This document shows, one piece after another, positions 47,514 through 57,208 of a stretch of DNA of 64,000 bases. The position numbers and the translations under genes were made by a program. Source of the DNA: Nitrincola tibetensis (lineage in GTDB: Bacteria > Pseudomonadota > Gammaproteobacteria > Pseudomonadales > Balneatricaceae). The notes beneath the pieces were generated by a model that ran no database searches, was not told where the DNA came from, and saw only the letters and a list, made by a program, of their open reading frames with translations. The DNA is taken from the NCBI RefSeq assembly GCF_003284585.1, contig NZ_QKRX01000001.1, forward strand, positions 186,001 through 250,000. The letters are read 5' to 3'. How positions within the stretch are numbered: the first letter of the stretch is position 1; the number at the start of each line of letters is the position of its first letter.

Positions 47514-50150
47514 TTAATAACTTGCTTCAGTTAAAGAATGTTCTTGAGTCAACTCATAGAACCTTTCTTCAATCTCATTGAATTGCCATGAAAAGCTCAC
47601 AAACGACCACTCAGTGATTAAGTCAGTCACGTCTGCATCGTGAGAAAGGCTAGATGCCGAATCTAATGAGTCTTGTAAGCGTTGCATTTGATAAGCCATT
47701 CGAAGCGTTTCATCCTCTTCAGGTGAGGGTTGTTGCTTCAGTATTTCTAAGCGAATACAAACGAGTCGAGCTTCTTCTTGGGCGCTCGTCAGTAAAGTGT
47801 CTAAGGCATCAGGATTTTCTAGCAAGCCTTCAACGCGTTTAATCCTCCCTGTAAAGCCTTCGACCACAGGAGCTGGGAGTGATGTGCTCTTAAGCGTATT
47901 GAGTGCTTCTAGGCATAGTTCAGGGGTTAGGGTGCTCTCAGCGTAGAGGACCTCAGTATTCTCACAAAGAGCAGCCATGTGTTTGAGCAGTTGCAAATGT
48001 TGCTGATGCTGTTTTTGGCGCTGATTGGCCACCTGTTTTGCTTTTTCATTGTCTTGACGCTGAGTCTGTTTTAAATGAGCGAAAACAGCATCGCTGATTT
48101 CACGCAACTCAAGCCATAAGCGTCGCTCTAGACTATGAAAGGTCGTGCCAACGGTTTTCCATTGTTGTTGCAAGCGTTTTACTTGTTCTGCTGCTTCACG
48201 TTTATCTTCTAAGTCAAGAAGTTCTCTTGCCTGCTCTAACAGGTTCTTTTTCGCCTCAGCACAGGATTCTTTCTGAGCATTAATTTTGGTATCAATCTGC
48301 GAAATGAGCTCATTGAATTGCTGTTGAACCAGTTTACCTGGAGATCGATCGACCGGTGTGAAGCGTTTCCATTCTTGTTTTGCTGTATGTGCGATTTGGT
48401 CTATGGCTTTCCAGTCAGGGGCGGTCCAGTCTAAATGCTGGAAATAATCGCTAAGGTATTCACAGATTGCTTTTCGTTGCGATAAATTCCAAGCACGCTC
48501 CTGACTTAAACGCTTAAAGTGTTCATCACACGGTTTGTAGGCTTCTTGGGATGCCTGATGGAAACGTTGCCAAAGCTCGCGTGAATGTTGAGCCCCTTGT
48601 TGATCTAGCTGCTTCCATTCTTTTTGAAGCTCTTTAATGCTTTCTGCCAAAACAGAAGGTTCTAGGCTAGCGTTCTCTGCCAAAGCCTCCATCTGTAGGC
48701 AAAGCTGCTCTTTCTTAGCCTGAGTAGCAAAGGATTGCCATTCTAATAGTTCATTGAGCCTTGCAATCTCTGATTTGAATGACTTTTCAATGCGAGCAGA
48801 TATGACTTGATCATTCAAATAGGGAGTCAGTTCATCTATGACACTCTGAGCATTCAGCGTTTCACCTGCATTGATAAAAGCGGTTAACTGGTCTAGCTTT
48901 TTACTTGCAAGTGCGAGCGCTTCGCTGTTTTTTGTCTGTGTTTGTTCCAAGGCTTGCTTCAGTGTCGATTGCGTTTGTTCTAGTTGTTGAAGCAGCAGTG
49001 GCAGAGGCAAATTGGATGGCCATGCAATCTGCTTAATGATTTTTTGAATGCGTTTGAGTTGTTTTTCCTGCTCAATATCACTTGTTGGCAGTGCGAATAA
49101 CTCGTCGTTATTAGGAGAATGCTGTTGATAGCGTGCAAGCAGATCAAGCTGTTGTTGAGCTAGCTCAAGGAGCTTAGGAATATCCTGCTTGTAGGTCAGA
49201 ATTCTCAATACTTTATTCAGCTCGTTTTGCTGGGTGTTGAGTTCAGATAAGGGGTTGGCTTCCAATTGAATCTGTTGCGTCAAGCTTGAAACTAGAACAT
49301 TGAGTCCATTCAAATGCGCCTCGCAAGAGGCTCTTAATTGATCAGATTGACGTTTATTCTCTTGTATGGCGGCTTCTTCCTCTTGGAGGGTCGCCAAATA
49401 CGCATTTGCTTTGGATACCAAGGTCTGATAGTCATCATTTTGGGTATCTAAATTGAGATTTGACCACTCATCTGTTAAGGATTTAAGACGAGTGACGAAG
49501 TGCAGCTTATCCTGCCCATCAACAAGGTTTGAGAAGCTTTTTAACAATTCATTTTGTTTGTTCTGCTTAGCCTGCGCAGCCATTAGGGCTTCAGCATGAG
49601 CATTTAAAGCGTCTTTTGTGATTCTAAAGACGACTTTGTCGTGGCCTTTTGACTGTTTGTTCACTTCCTCAAGTTCAGGAATATTCGTCAGTGCCGATGC
49701 TGCTTGCTGGCGAGTCGATGCTAAAGGCGATTTTAGCGCGAGTGTCGCTAATGAAGACTGGTGAGCGACATATTTGAATAAGGTGTCATGGACAGCGGGC
49801 GCTTGGCTCTCAAGCAAAAGTGTGACCAATATTTCGTGCGTCTCAGGTGTTAGTTGAGATTTGGCGCCTTTAATTTGCCCCGTCATAACAAGTGCCTGAC
49901 TCAAGCGTGTGAGCAGTAAAGCCATGACATCAGTATCGGTTTCGGATAACAGGAGTTTGGCAAAGACAGAGAGGCTGTCTATCTTGGAGATAGCCGATTT
50001 CCTTACCTCAGCGGAGGGGTCTTGCTGTGCAAGATTGACGAGTGTTTCAAATTCATCAGCATTTTGAGCGTTGAGCTGATTGACTGCACGTGATCTGATC
50101 GTTGCATCAGAGTGTCGCCATTTGGGCCTAAACAGATTTAAAAACATCAA
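47514..50150 (-). CDS. Large DUF349 repeat protein
   Basis: This 878-residue protein has N-terminal HEAT-like repeats (about residues 10-180, such as DPSAEVRKSAISKID). A long helical, Gln/Lys/Glu-rich coiled-coil body follows, with several DUF349 units of the form W..F......W......F (for example LWQRFHQASQEAYKPCDEHF and QEWKRFTPVDRSPGKLVQQQF). No catalytic motif, signal peptide or membrane segment is visible, so it is probably cytoplasmic. Similar single-copy proteins are known in Pseudomonas and relatives but have no assigned function that I know of. Confidence 0.85.
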   Translation of the reverse strand: MMFLNLFRPKWRHSDATIRSRAVNQLNAQNADEFETLVNLAQQDPSAEVRKSAISKIDSLSVFAKLLLSETDTDVMALLLTRLSQALVMTGQIKGAKSQLTPETHEILVTLLLESQAPAVHDTLFKYVAHQSSLATLALKSPLASTRQQAASALTNIPELEEVNKQSKGHDKVVFRITKDALNAHAEALMAAQAKQNKQNELLKSFSNLVDGQDKLHFVTRLKSLTDEWSNLNLDTQNDDYQTLVSKANAYLATLQEEEAAIQENKRQSDQLRASCEAHLNGLNVLVSSLTQQIQLEANPLSELNTQQNELNKVLRILTYKQDIPKLLELAQQQLDLLARYQQHSPNNDELFALPTSDIEQEKQLKRIQKIIKQIAWPSNLPLPLLLQQLEQTQSTLKQALEQTQTKNSEALALASKKLDQLTAFINAGETLNAQSVIDELTPYLNDQVISARIEKSFKSEIARLNELLEWQSFATQAKKEQLCLQMEALAENASLEPSVLAESIKELQKEWKQLDQQGAQHSRELWQRFHQASQEAYKPCDEHFKRLSQERAWNLSQRKAICEYLSDYFQHLDWTAPDWKAIDQIAHTAKQEWKRFTPVDRSPGKLVQQQFNELISQIDTKINAQKESCAEAKKNLLEQARELLDLEDKREAAEQVKRLQQQWKTVGTTFHSLERRLWLELREISDAVFAHLKQTQRQDNEKAKQVANQRQKQHQQHLQLLKHMAALCENTEVLYAESTLTPELCLEALNTLKSTSLPAPVVEGFTGRIKRVEGLLENPDALDTLLTSAQEEARLVCIRLEILKQQPSPEEDETLRMAYQMQRLQDSLDSASSLSHDADVTDLITEWSFVSFSWQFNEIEERFYELTQEHSLTEASY

Positions 50151-50314
50151 TTACCCCAGCCGGTATGGGGATACCGACAGTCCATAAAAAGTTAAAGCAA
50201 AGGGACGGTATTCTAACGGTGGCAGGTGCTGCATTAAAAGCCCTGAAGCCCATGCAAACAAAATTAAGTTTAATACAAGGGTCTTTTCCGAGGCGATAGT
50301 GTGTCTTCTAGGGC

Positions 50315-51463
50315 TCAAACCGTCAAGTCGACATGTTGTATTGTTCCGACACTGCCATCCTCTGATAAGTAAATACCCGTGGATTGGATCATACCTAAAA
50401 GGCTAGAATCGCCCGATTGTAAGAGTGAAAAAGGCGTTTTGGCATTTCCTAAGTAAATCGCACCAATTCCCGCTTCAGAAAGAGTCATTAACTGCTGTGA
50501 GTCTGAGTTTCCTGGGTGTACCCATAGTTTTAAATGCTGAAAGACCGCATCGCTTTCGTCTATCCAGCCATTATTATCATCGTCATAGGCTGCTAACTCA
50601 TTAAATCCGTCACCCGTGATAGCACCAAACAGTTCGCTGCCATCGTTGATGATACCATCATTGTTTTTATCAAGCGCTAAGAATGCGCTATTCGCCCCAA
50701 GACTTGGAATTAAATTAGGGTGTCCATCCAGTGTTAAATCAAATTCAAAGCGTGTTTCAGTTAACTCAGCAGAGTTTCCGTTAAAGTTGATCACCAAGGG
50801 GTCGGTTAGATTTTGTCCCACGCGCAGCATAAAAGAATTGTGCTGGACTAATTCTCGGCTTAAATTGAGTTGCAAGCTTATATCAATGCTGCGCCCATCT
50901 GCTGTTTTTACAAGGCCAGTTGCCTTGAAATGGGTATTTTCTGCTTGATAGAAGGTTTCTTCGCGATGATACTGAAAACTAAAGGATTCTACTTGAGGTG
51001 TCGTGATTGTCGGTAAGGGTTGAGATGGCAGTTCTAGATCGAGCTTGAAAGAGCGAGCATCAAAGAGTTGCATTTTAAATTCTTTCCCCGTCAGAGATTG
51101 CATCAACTGCTGAATAAGGAGAAGACGAACACGATCATCAGACGACAGCTCTAGACGAAAGGGGGCATCCGCTGAGGTGTTGGTCGTGTTTGCTGTATTT
51201 GCCATCGGTTGACTCTGAAGGCTGGCAAGGCGCCGTTCATCGGGCTCCAGTTGGCTTTCGCTAAAACGTTTGCGAAGATCCGAATAGGTGAGTAGCTCTT
51301 TGCTAGTAAAGTTAGTGGAGCGAGTGAGACTGGTACGTTGAGTCGACTCTTCCCCTTGGGCGTTGGTTTGTCTGCGCTCAGTGGTGAGCGTTTCGGTGCG
51401 CTCATAGCGAGTTTGACTGGCATGGCCAGAGTTCATATTTATCTGGCTGGCTTCAATACGCAT
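50315..51463 (-). CDS. EF-hand-like calcium-binding protein of unknown function
   Basis: I do not recognise a named family. The 382-residue protein has a Ser/Thr/Gln-rich N-terminal part (about 1-110) and a beta-rich middle. Two EF-hand-like or dockerin-like loops follow: DKNNDGIINDGSELFG (about residues 268-283) and DDDNNGWIDESD (about 298-309), both with Asp/Asn at calcium-ligand positions. No signal peptide is visible. The gene is monocistronic, between the DUF349 gene and ychJ-like. Calcium binding is inferred from the loops. Confidence 0.75.
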   Translation of the reverse strand: MRIEASQINMNSGHASQTRYERTETLTTERRQTNAQGEESTQRTSLTRSTNFTSKELLTYSDLRKRFSESQLEPDERRLASLQSQPMANTANTTNTSADAPFRLELSSDDRVRLLLIQQLMQSLTGKEFKMQLFDARSFKLDLELPSQPLPTITTPQVESFSFQYHREETFYQAENTHFKATGLVKTADGRSIDISLQLNLSRELVQHNSFMLRVGQNLTDPLVINFNGNSAELTETRFEFDLTLDGHPNLIPSLGANSAFLALDKNNDGIINDGSELFGAITGDGFNELAAYDDDNNGWIDESDAVFQHLKLWVHPGNSDSQQLMTLSEAGIGAIYLGNAKTPFSLLQSGDSSLLGMIQSTGIYLSEDGSVGTIQHVDLTV

Positions 51464-51590
51464 AAACCGCTCCTCATCCTCTTTGGGTTTGGGTGTTTAT
51501 TTCAAGGGGCTGCCCTCATTCATTGATTAGGTATCGGCCAGATTGCAGAAATCTAAAGCGGCTTTTTTAAAAGAGTTGGCGTTTAGAATG

Positions 51591-52019
51591 TCAGTCAATT
51601 AAGAGGTTGAGTTCACCGTCAACATAGAACCATTGGTTGTTTTCAAAGCGAAAGCGTGAAGTCTCATGAAGGGTACCTGAGTCTTCGGGCGTTTCGAAGG
51701 ATGCTTTGAATTCAACAATACCCTCGGAGTCTCCGATTTGACCCAGTTGTGTCGATATAATCTCAAGCTTTGTCCAAAGAGTGATTTGCGTTTGCTCGTT
51801 CAAAATTTCTTGATCTTCGGGCTGGCGTTTTTCTGGTGCGGTGGTGTGAATTAAGTAGTCAACCGCTCCAATGCTAAAGGCCGTATAACGCGAACGCATT
51901 AAGGCCTCCGCCGTTTTAGCAGGGCGATAGCCATTAATGGCGGGTGCGCAGCACATCATAAAGGGTTTTCCCGACTGGCAAGGACAGGCTTGTTCAGTAT
52001 TGTTTTGATCTTGCATCAT
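51591..52019 (-). CDS. YchJ-like SEC-C motif protein
   Basis: The 142-residue product from ATG 52019 starts with an SEC-C zinc motif (CPCQSGKPFMMCC, residues 12-24) and the UPF0225/YchJ core PAKTAEALMRSRYTAFSIG. The C-terminal half is an NTF2-like domain (KASFETPEDSG... RFRFENNQWFYVDG). The open frame continues to 52097, but the added 26 residues are basic and unlike the family. Function is unknown. It is divergent from sbcB. Confidence 0.88.
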   Translation of the reverse strand: MMQDQNNTEQACPCQSGKPFMMCCAPAINGYRPAKTAEALMRSRYTAFSIGAVDYLIHTTAPEKRQPEDQEILNEQTQITLWTKLEIISTQLGQIGDSEGIVEFKASFETPEDSGTLHETSRFRFENNQWFYVDGELNLLID

Positions 52020-52115
52020 GAGGATGATCCTATGTCGGTTAACTGGTAATCTACACAGATTAACACGACGATAAATCCAGATACATCTTATGGGCATTCA
52101 AATTAAGTAGACGTT

Positions 52116-53564
52116 ATGGCTATAACAGAACCTCTAACATTCCTCTTTCATGATTACGAAACGGGCGGTGTGGATCCTAAACGAGACAGGCCTTTGCAGT
52201 TTGCTGCTATTCGCACGGATGAGCATTTCAATATAATTGAAGAGCCTATCATGCTCTATGCAAAAATCTGTGATGACTATATTCCACACCCAAAGGCCTG
52301 CCTGATTACGGGCATTACACCTCAAAGAACCTTAGAAGAAGGCTTGTGTGAGGCAGAGTTTATTTCGCGTATTCATGCAGAAATGGCGCGCCCCGGAACC
52401 TGTGCGCTGGGGTACAATAGCATACGTTTTGACGACGAAGTCACCCGCAATACGCTGTATCGAAATTTTTTCGATCCCTATGCGCGCGAGTGGCAAAACA
52501 ATTGCTCTCGCTGGGACATTATTGACAGTTTGAGGCTAGCAAGGGCTTTGCGGCCGGATGGTATTATTTGGCCAGCCTATGCCGACGGTTCACCGAGTTT
52601 GCGCTTAGAAGACCTGACTCAGGCAAATGGCATCGGCCATGATCAAGCGCATGATGCTTTATCAGACGTTTATGCAACGATCGCCATGGCTAAGTTGTTA
52701 AAAGAGAAGCAGCCGCGTTTGTTTGATTTTGTCTTCCAGAATCGCTCCAAGCAAACAGTGCAAAAGAGCCTAGATGTTGCGAATATGAAGCCATTTCTTC
52801 ATGTATCTTCAAGGTACCCTGTCACTCTGGGAAACTTAGCGATTGTTGCCCCCTTGGCGTACCATCCTATTCAATCCAATGCGGTGATTACCTGGGATCT
52901 TCGTTGTGATCCGACGCCTTTATTGGATTTAGATGTTAATGAGCTGCATAGGTTACTTTACGCACCTAGAGAGACCTCAGAGGAGCGTGTGCTCGGTTTG
53001 AAGCTAGTTCACCTGAATAAGTGTCCTATTGTGGCACCGGCAGGAATGTTGAACGCAGAGGAAGCACAGCGCTATGGCATAGAGGGGGCCGTGTGTCGTC
53101 GTCATTTATCCATTTTGCGTCAAGCCACGCAGATTCAGCCTAAGCTCAAAGCGCTTTATGAGATCAATACATTTGTCCCAGAAAAAGATCCTGATCATAT
53201 GCTGTATTCAGGTGGTTTTTTCAGTCCACACGATCGTCATTTAATGGATAAAATCCGCCAGTTCAGTGCAGATGAATTGATCGGTTTGCAGTTACCTTTT
53301 CAGGACCCGCGTTTAGAAGAGATGCTGCTACGATACAAAGCGCGAAACTTCCCCTACACATTGGATTCTAATGAGCAGCAGCGTTGGGAGGAACACCGAA
53401 GTCAGCGCTTGTTAGGGCCTGAAAATGAAGGGTGTTTAACCTTGACGCAAGCATTTGATGAAATGAATAGAATTGCGACAGAAACAGAGTTATCAGAGCG
53501 TGAAATGAGTATTTTAGAAGACTTGGCGGCTTACATAGAATCTGTTTATCCAATGGAGTTTTAG
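52116..53564 (+). CDS. sbcB: Exodeoxyribonuclease I (SbcB)
   Basis: ExoI degrades single-stranded DNA 3' to 5' and acts in mismatch repair and recombination. The DEDDh nuclease domain starts FLFHDYETGGVDPKRDRPLQFA with Asp13 and Glu15. HDQAHDALSDVYATIAMAK holds the later DEDDh residues. The SH3-like and helical C-terminal parts are full length, at 482 residues (E. coli 475). A small secreted protein gene follows one base after the stop. Confidence 0.96.
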   Translation: MAITEPLTFLFHDYETGGVDPKRDRPLQFAAIRTDEHFNIIEEPIMLYAKICDDYIPHPKACLITGITPQRTLEEGLCEAEFISRIHAEMARPGTCALGYNSIRFDDEVTRNTLYRNFFDPYAREWQNNCSRWDIIDSLRLARALRPDGIIWPAYADGSPSLRLEDLTQANGIGHDQAHDALSDVYATIAMAKLLKEKQPRLFDFVFQNRSKQTVQKSLDVANMKPFLHVSSRYPVTLGNLAIVAPLAYHPIQSNAVITWDLRCDPTPLLDLDVNELHRLLYAPRETSEERVLGLKLVHLNKCPIVAPAGMLNAEEAQRYGIEGAVCRRHLSILRQATQIQPKLKALYEINTFVPEKDPDHMLYSGGFFSPHDRHLMDKIRQFSADELIGLQLPFQDPRLEEMLLRYKARNFPYTLDSNEQQRWEEHRSQRLLGPENEGCLTLTQAFDEMNRIATETELSEREMSILEDLAAYIESVYPMEF

Positions 53565-53565
53565 T

Positions 53566-54123
53566 GTGTTTAAAGGGGGGTCAGCAGGCTGGGTAATGCT
53601 TGTGATTGCTGTTCCATGTTTTGCTCAGCAATCGCAGCCTATTCCTTATCAGGTAACGTATCCAGAAGGTTTTTCCGTGGGGACGCATCATGGTCGGGAT
53701 GTCTTCGAGGGACGTGATTGGGGGGCATTTGATCCAGAAATTATGCCGGAGTTATACAATGATGTTGAAGATGAGCAGGCTCCCAGTGTCCAAGTTATTA
53801 TGTATTCAGAGCCTGAAGAAATTAATGAAATTTTAGTGGATGAGGTTGAGGCAGTTATCTCCTTAGAGGGAGAGGATCTTGTCTACCAAGAAATACAGGA
53901 TGATCTTTATGAGCAAGCCTGTGCCTTGGTTCCTGAAGGGGTGGAGTGCGATCCATTACTAGGTTTTCAAGGTGATTTAACCTTTGGTGATGATGAGAGT
54001 TCTGCGACACCCTCAGCGCCTGTAATACCCACAGACAGTGAACAAGAGGAACTTGATGCTCTTAGCCGATTTCAAGCGCTGGAAGAAGGGTTTACGCCAG
54101 ACTTCGATCGTTTGTTTGATTAA
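53566..54123 (+). CDS. Small acidic secreted protein, unknown function
   Basis: I do not recognise a family. The 185-residue product starts with GTG and a signal peptide (about residues 1-20, ending CFA). A mature part follows that is very rich in Glu and Asp (for example EDEQ, EPEEINEI, LEGEDL). Two cysteines in ACALVPEGVEC-like CALVPEGVEC (around residues 126-135) could form a disulfide. The GTG lies one base after the sbcB stop, so translation is probably coupled to sbcB. A periplasmic location is inferred. Confidence 0.7.
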   Translation: MFKGGSAGWVMLVIAVPCFAQQSQPIPYQVTYPEGFSVGTHHGRDVFEGRDWGAFDPEIMPELYNDVEDEQAPSVQVIMYSEPEEINEILVDEVEAVISLEGEDLVYQEIQDDLYEQACALVPEGVECDPLLGFQGDLTFGDDESSATPSAPVIPTDSEQEELDALSRFQALEEGFTPDFDRLFD

Positions 54124-54149
54124 AGTCCGGCGTTAAAGAAAATGAGCCG

Positions 54150-56990
54150 TTAATCTAACTGAAAGAAGGCACGTTGCTCCCTTAGTGATTGAATATTTGA
54201 ATCTGCATTGTCTGAAGCTAAGGCTTCAGGATCTGTCTCGAATTTACCAAAGCTACGCAAGAAGAATTGGCGTTGACGCAACTCCGATAGGGTTTGCTCA
54301 AGCTCTTCCTTTTGAATTTTCTGAACAGATTCAGCCACTTGCTGATGACTGCTGAATGAGCCGTCTCGGTCCAGCTCACGCCAGTAGCGTTGTGAACGAG
54401 CGCTCATGGAGGTGTCTGGTTGCAGTAAACGCGAGACCAAACTGGTTTGGTAGCGCTGAATATCCTCGAGCTCCATTGTCGCCAACTCATCTTGCATGCG
54501 ATCTAAAAACTCACTGAAATGGGATTCCAGTGTAATTGGGTCCGCAACGCTGGACTGAACGATCAAGGCTAAGCCTGGGACATCTCCCATTGGCACATAA
54601 TTCGAAAAGACGATATAGCCGAACTGTTTTTCGGTTCGCATTTCTGAGTAGAAGGGAGTTGAAATGATTTCGTTTAATAAGGCAACGGCGGCTCGACTGT
54701 GCGAAGAGTTGTCTTTACCTTGAAGAAACTGCGTTAGCACCGCATCATGATGGTTTAGTTTAAGGGTTGCTCTTAACTCTTCAGATGCGGGCAACTTTAC
54801 AACGGGGACTTGAATGGCTGGAATCGCACGAGTCTCGGTTAATAGAGCTTCTTTAACCAAATCAGCCATTGCTAAGCTTGTTTCGGCTTTAAGGTTGCCA
54901 TGCGCAAGCATACGAACGTCTAATTCAGTATATAGCTCACTGATAAAGTGCTCTAACTCTTCAAGTGAAAGGAGCTCTAGCGCTTCAAGCTTGTCATCTG
55001 TGCTCCATCTCGACATTAAAGAAGTGAACAAATGTTGCAAGGACAACTGATAAGGCGTTTCTTGCTGAAGGTTAATAAGCCGCTCTTGAAGCTGCTGTTT
55101 CACTTGCATAAAACGCCTGCTGTCCATTTCTGGATGACGCAGAAGCGGGAGTACTTTAGCCAATAATGCCATTTGCTTGTCATTGTAGCCTGAGAGCTGC
55201 AGAGATAAGCCACGCATATGAGGGTAGACAGATAAAGACAGCCCAGCCAATGAGGCGTCATAAAGCACTTCATTGAGTTGGTCATTGACCATGCGTGTGT
55301 AAAGATCAATCATCACGGCATTGTTGGCACTGGCCATGGCTTGATGCGTCATGAGGGCAACAAAAAAATCCGCACGTGGACGTTCAAACGTTTGGTCTTG
55401 TTGATGCCAAAGGCTTATGCCCGGTGAGCTGAGCAATTGCATAGGAATTTCTGGGCTGTCTTCTCGATCAACCAAGGATAGATTTTCTGGAATAAAAGGG
55501 TTGAGTGATCTAACAAACAATTGATCGTTTATTGTTGCTGAATGCCAAGATTCCAGATGAGAGTTCAAAATGTCAGACACTTTAAAAGGCGCGTTATAAC
55601 GACGTTCCGATTGATCGGTTTTCAGCTCTTGGGCCATGAGCGTTAACAGCATATTGTCAGGGTTTAGAAAACTTAGAAATTCTTTGAGGGTATTCTCATC
55701 AAAGGTTTCTAATAAAAAGTTAGCTCGCAGTATTTCTTCCGTTGGGTAGCGCTGTTGCATTTGCGCCATGATCATGACGTCGTGAATGGGTTGGCGACGA
55801 TCGGCAAAAAGAAACTGCAATTCCGCCATGTTGCGCTCTTCGGCATATAAGGACTCATCAATGCCCTTCTCGGCAATCGCGTTCACGAATTCAAAAAAAT
55901 GGGTGACTACTTGATCGTAATCCTTCATGCCATCTTCTGTTAAAGCAATTGAAACCTGAAAGAGCCCTTCATTATCTAAATCTATGGCCGTAAAAGCGCC
56001 AAGCTCGGTGGCGAGGTTTTTTGATTTCAGATACGACAAGAGACTGCCTTCACCTTCATATCCTAACAGGCTGGCAATGTAGTAAAGCGGCTTGTCTCGC
56101 CAATGGTCGCGTAATGAGGGCACAGGAAAGCTTAATGAGAGTTGACGCATTTGACGCAGGGTTTGGATTTCAAGCTTTTTGGGTAAGCTGTTTTCTACGA
56201 ATAGTGGCGCTGTATCAATATAGGCAGATGCATCAAAATCACGAATCTCAGTGAACCGCTCGGTGACAAGCTCCTTGAGTTCTGGAATCGATTGAGGGCC
56301 AATCACCACTAAGCTCATGAGGTTTGCAGAGTAATACTGGTTATAAAAATCAATCAGCTCGTCTTGAATATTGCTCCCTTCTCGATCAGAGAGAGAGTGT
56401 AAATCGCCTACCGCAAATCGGCTCCAAGCATGCTCAGGGTTCATGATCTGTTTGGTCACTTCATGTTCACGGCGGCGGTCATCACGGCGGCGTGATTGGA
56501 ACTCAGACTCTACCGCGTGCCGCTCTCGATCAACATACTCAGTGCTAAAAAGAGGATCTATAAAAAAGCGAGAGAAGCGGTCGAGTGCTTCAGGAAGTGC
56601 GTTTGGATTAATATCGAAAAAATAGTTGGTGTTTTCATAGGCTGTGAAGGCATTGTGTGAACCACCATTAGAGCTAATAAATGCTTGATAGCTGTCAGCT
56701 TCTGGATAGGTCGCTGTTCCCAGAAAAAGCATATGCTCTAAAAAATGTGCAAGACCGGGCCTTTCGATGGGATTGGCATTTGAACCGACGAGAACGTCCA
56801 TGGACGCAGCCGCTTTTTCGGCCTCAGGATCTGAAATCAACAGAACTTTTAGGCGGTTAGGAAGTTCAAACTGTTCATAGGCGCGAGAATCATACGAACT
56901 TTTGATGATGTCATTCGCCAATGCAGGTGTTAGAGAGAAAATGAGTAGTGTACAAACTAAAAAGGGAGCTATCCGTGATTTGTATAACAT
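54150..56990 (-). CDS. M16-family insulinase-like zinc protease (protease III type)
   Basis: This 946-residue protease has a signal peptide (about residues 1-25, ending PALA) and is therefore periplasmic. The inverted zinc motif HFLEH (residues 82-86) with a distal glutamate in the HAVESEFQSR region marks an active N-terminal M16 domain. Inactive M16-type domains follow, as in E. coli protease III (PtrA, 962 residues). The TaYP.AdsYqaFISSNGGSHNAFTA pattern (YQAFISSNGGSHNAFTA) is characteristic. It is monocistronic and divergent from the Tim44-like gene. Confidence 0.92.
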   Translation of the reverse strand: MLYKSRIAPFLVCTLLIFSLTPALANDIIKSSYDSRAYEQFELPNRLKVLLISDPEAEKAAASMDVLVGSNANPIERPGLAHFLEHMLFLGTATYPEADSYQAFISSNGGSHNAFTAYENTNYFFDINPNALPEALDRFSRFFIDPLFSTEYVDRERHAVESEFQSRRRDDRRREHEVTKQIMNPEHAWSRFAVGDLHSLSDREGSNIQDELIDFYNQYYSANLMSLVVIGPQSIPELKELVTERFTEIRDFDASAYIDTAPLFVENSLPKKLEIQTLRQMRQLSLSFPVPSLRDHWRDKPLYYIASLLGYEGEGSLLSYLKSKNLATELGAFTAIDLDNEGLFQVSIALTEDGMKDYDQVVTHFFEFVNAIAEKGIDESLYAEERNMAELQFLFADRRQPIHDVMIMAQMQQRYPTEEILRANFLLETFDENTLKEFLSFLNPDNMLLTLMAQELKTDQSERRYNAPFKVSDILNSHLESWHSATINDQLFVRSLNPFIPENLSLVDREDSPEIPMQLLSSPGISLWHQQDQTFERPRADFFVALMTHQAMASANNAVMIDLYTRMVNDQLNEVLYDASLAGLSLSVYPHMRGLSLQLSGYNDKQMALLAKVLPLLRHPEMDSRRFMQVKQQLQERLINLQQETPYQLSLQHLFTSLMSRWSTDDKLEALELLSLEELEHFISELYTELDVRMLAHGNLKAETSLAMADLVKEALLTETRAIPAIQVPVVKLPASEELRATLKLNHHDAVLTQFLQGKDNSSHSRAAVALLNEIISTPFYSEMRTEKQFGYIVFSNYVPMGDVPGLALIVQSSVADPITLESHFSEFLDRMQDELATMELEDIQRYQTSLVSRLLQPDTSMSARSQRYWRELDRDGSFSSHQQVAESVQKIQKEELEQTLSELRQRQFFLRSFGKFETDPEALASDNADSNIQSLREQRAFFQLD

Positions 56991-57149
56991 AATGTACCTG
57001 TTAGAACCGAACTGCTTTCATTGACTTAATCTGACTCGGCCAATGCAGGGAAGTTCCTGTCCAAAAATGTGCGTGTGATCGATTGAGTTCTCGGGACTAA
57101 ATGGAAGGGTATGCTATCAATTCGCGGCAAGACCGCCTATATTTAGTGA

Positions 57150-57178
57150 TTGACTATTCTAACATGTAAAAATAATTT
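57150..57178 (+). promoter_or_regulatory. Candidate sigma-70 promoter of the Tim44-like gene
   Basis: TTGACT (57150-57155) and TAATTT (57173-57178) are 17 bases apart, close to the sigma-70 consensus, about 30 bases before the ATG at 57209. The rest of the divergent 218-base gap (56991-57208) shows no gene. Confidence 0.4.
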
Positions 57179-57208
57179 TTTTTAAAAAATCACACGATAG
57201 GAGCGTTC

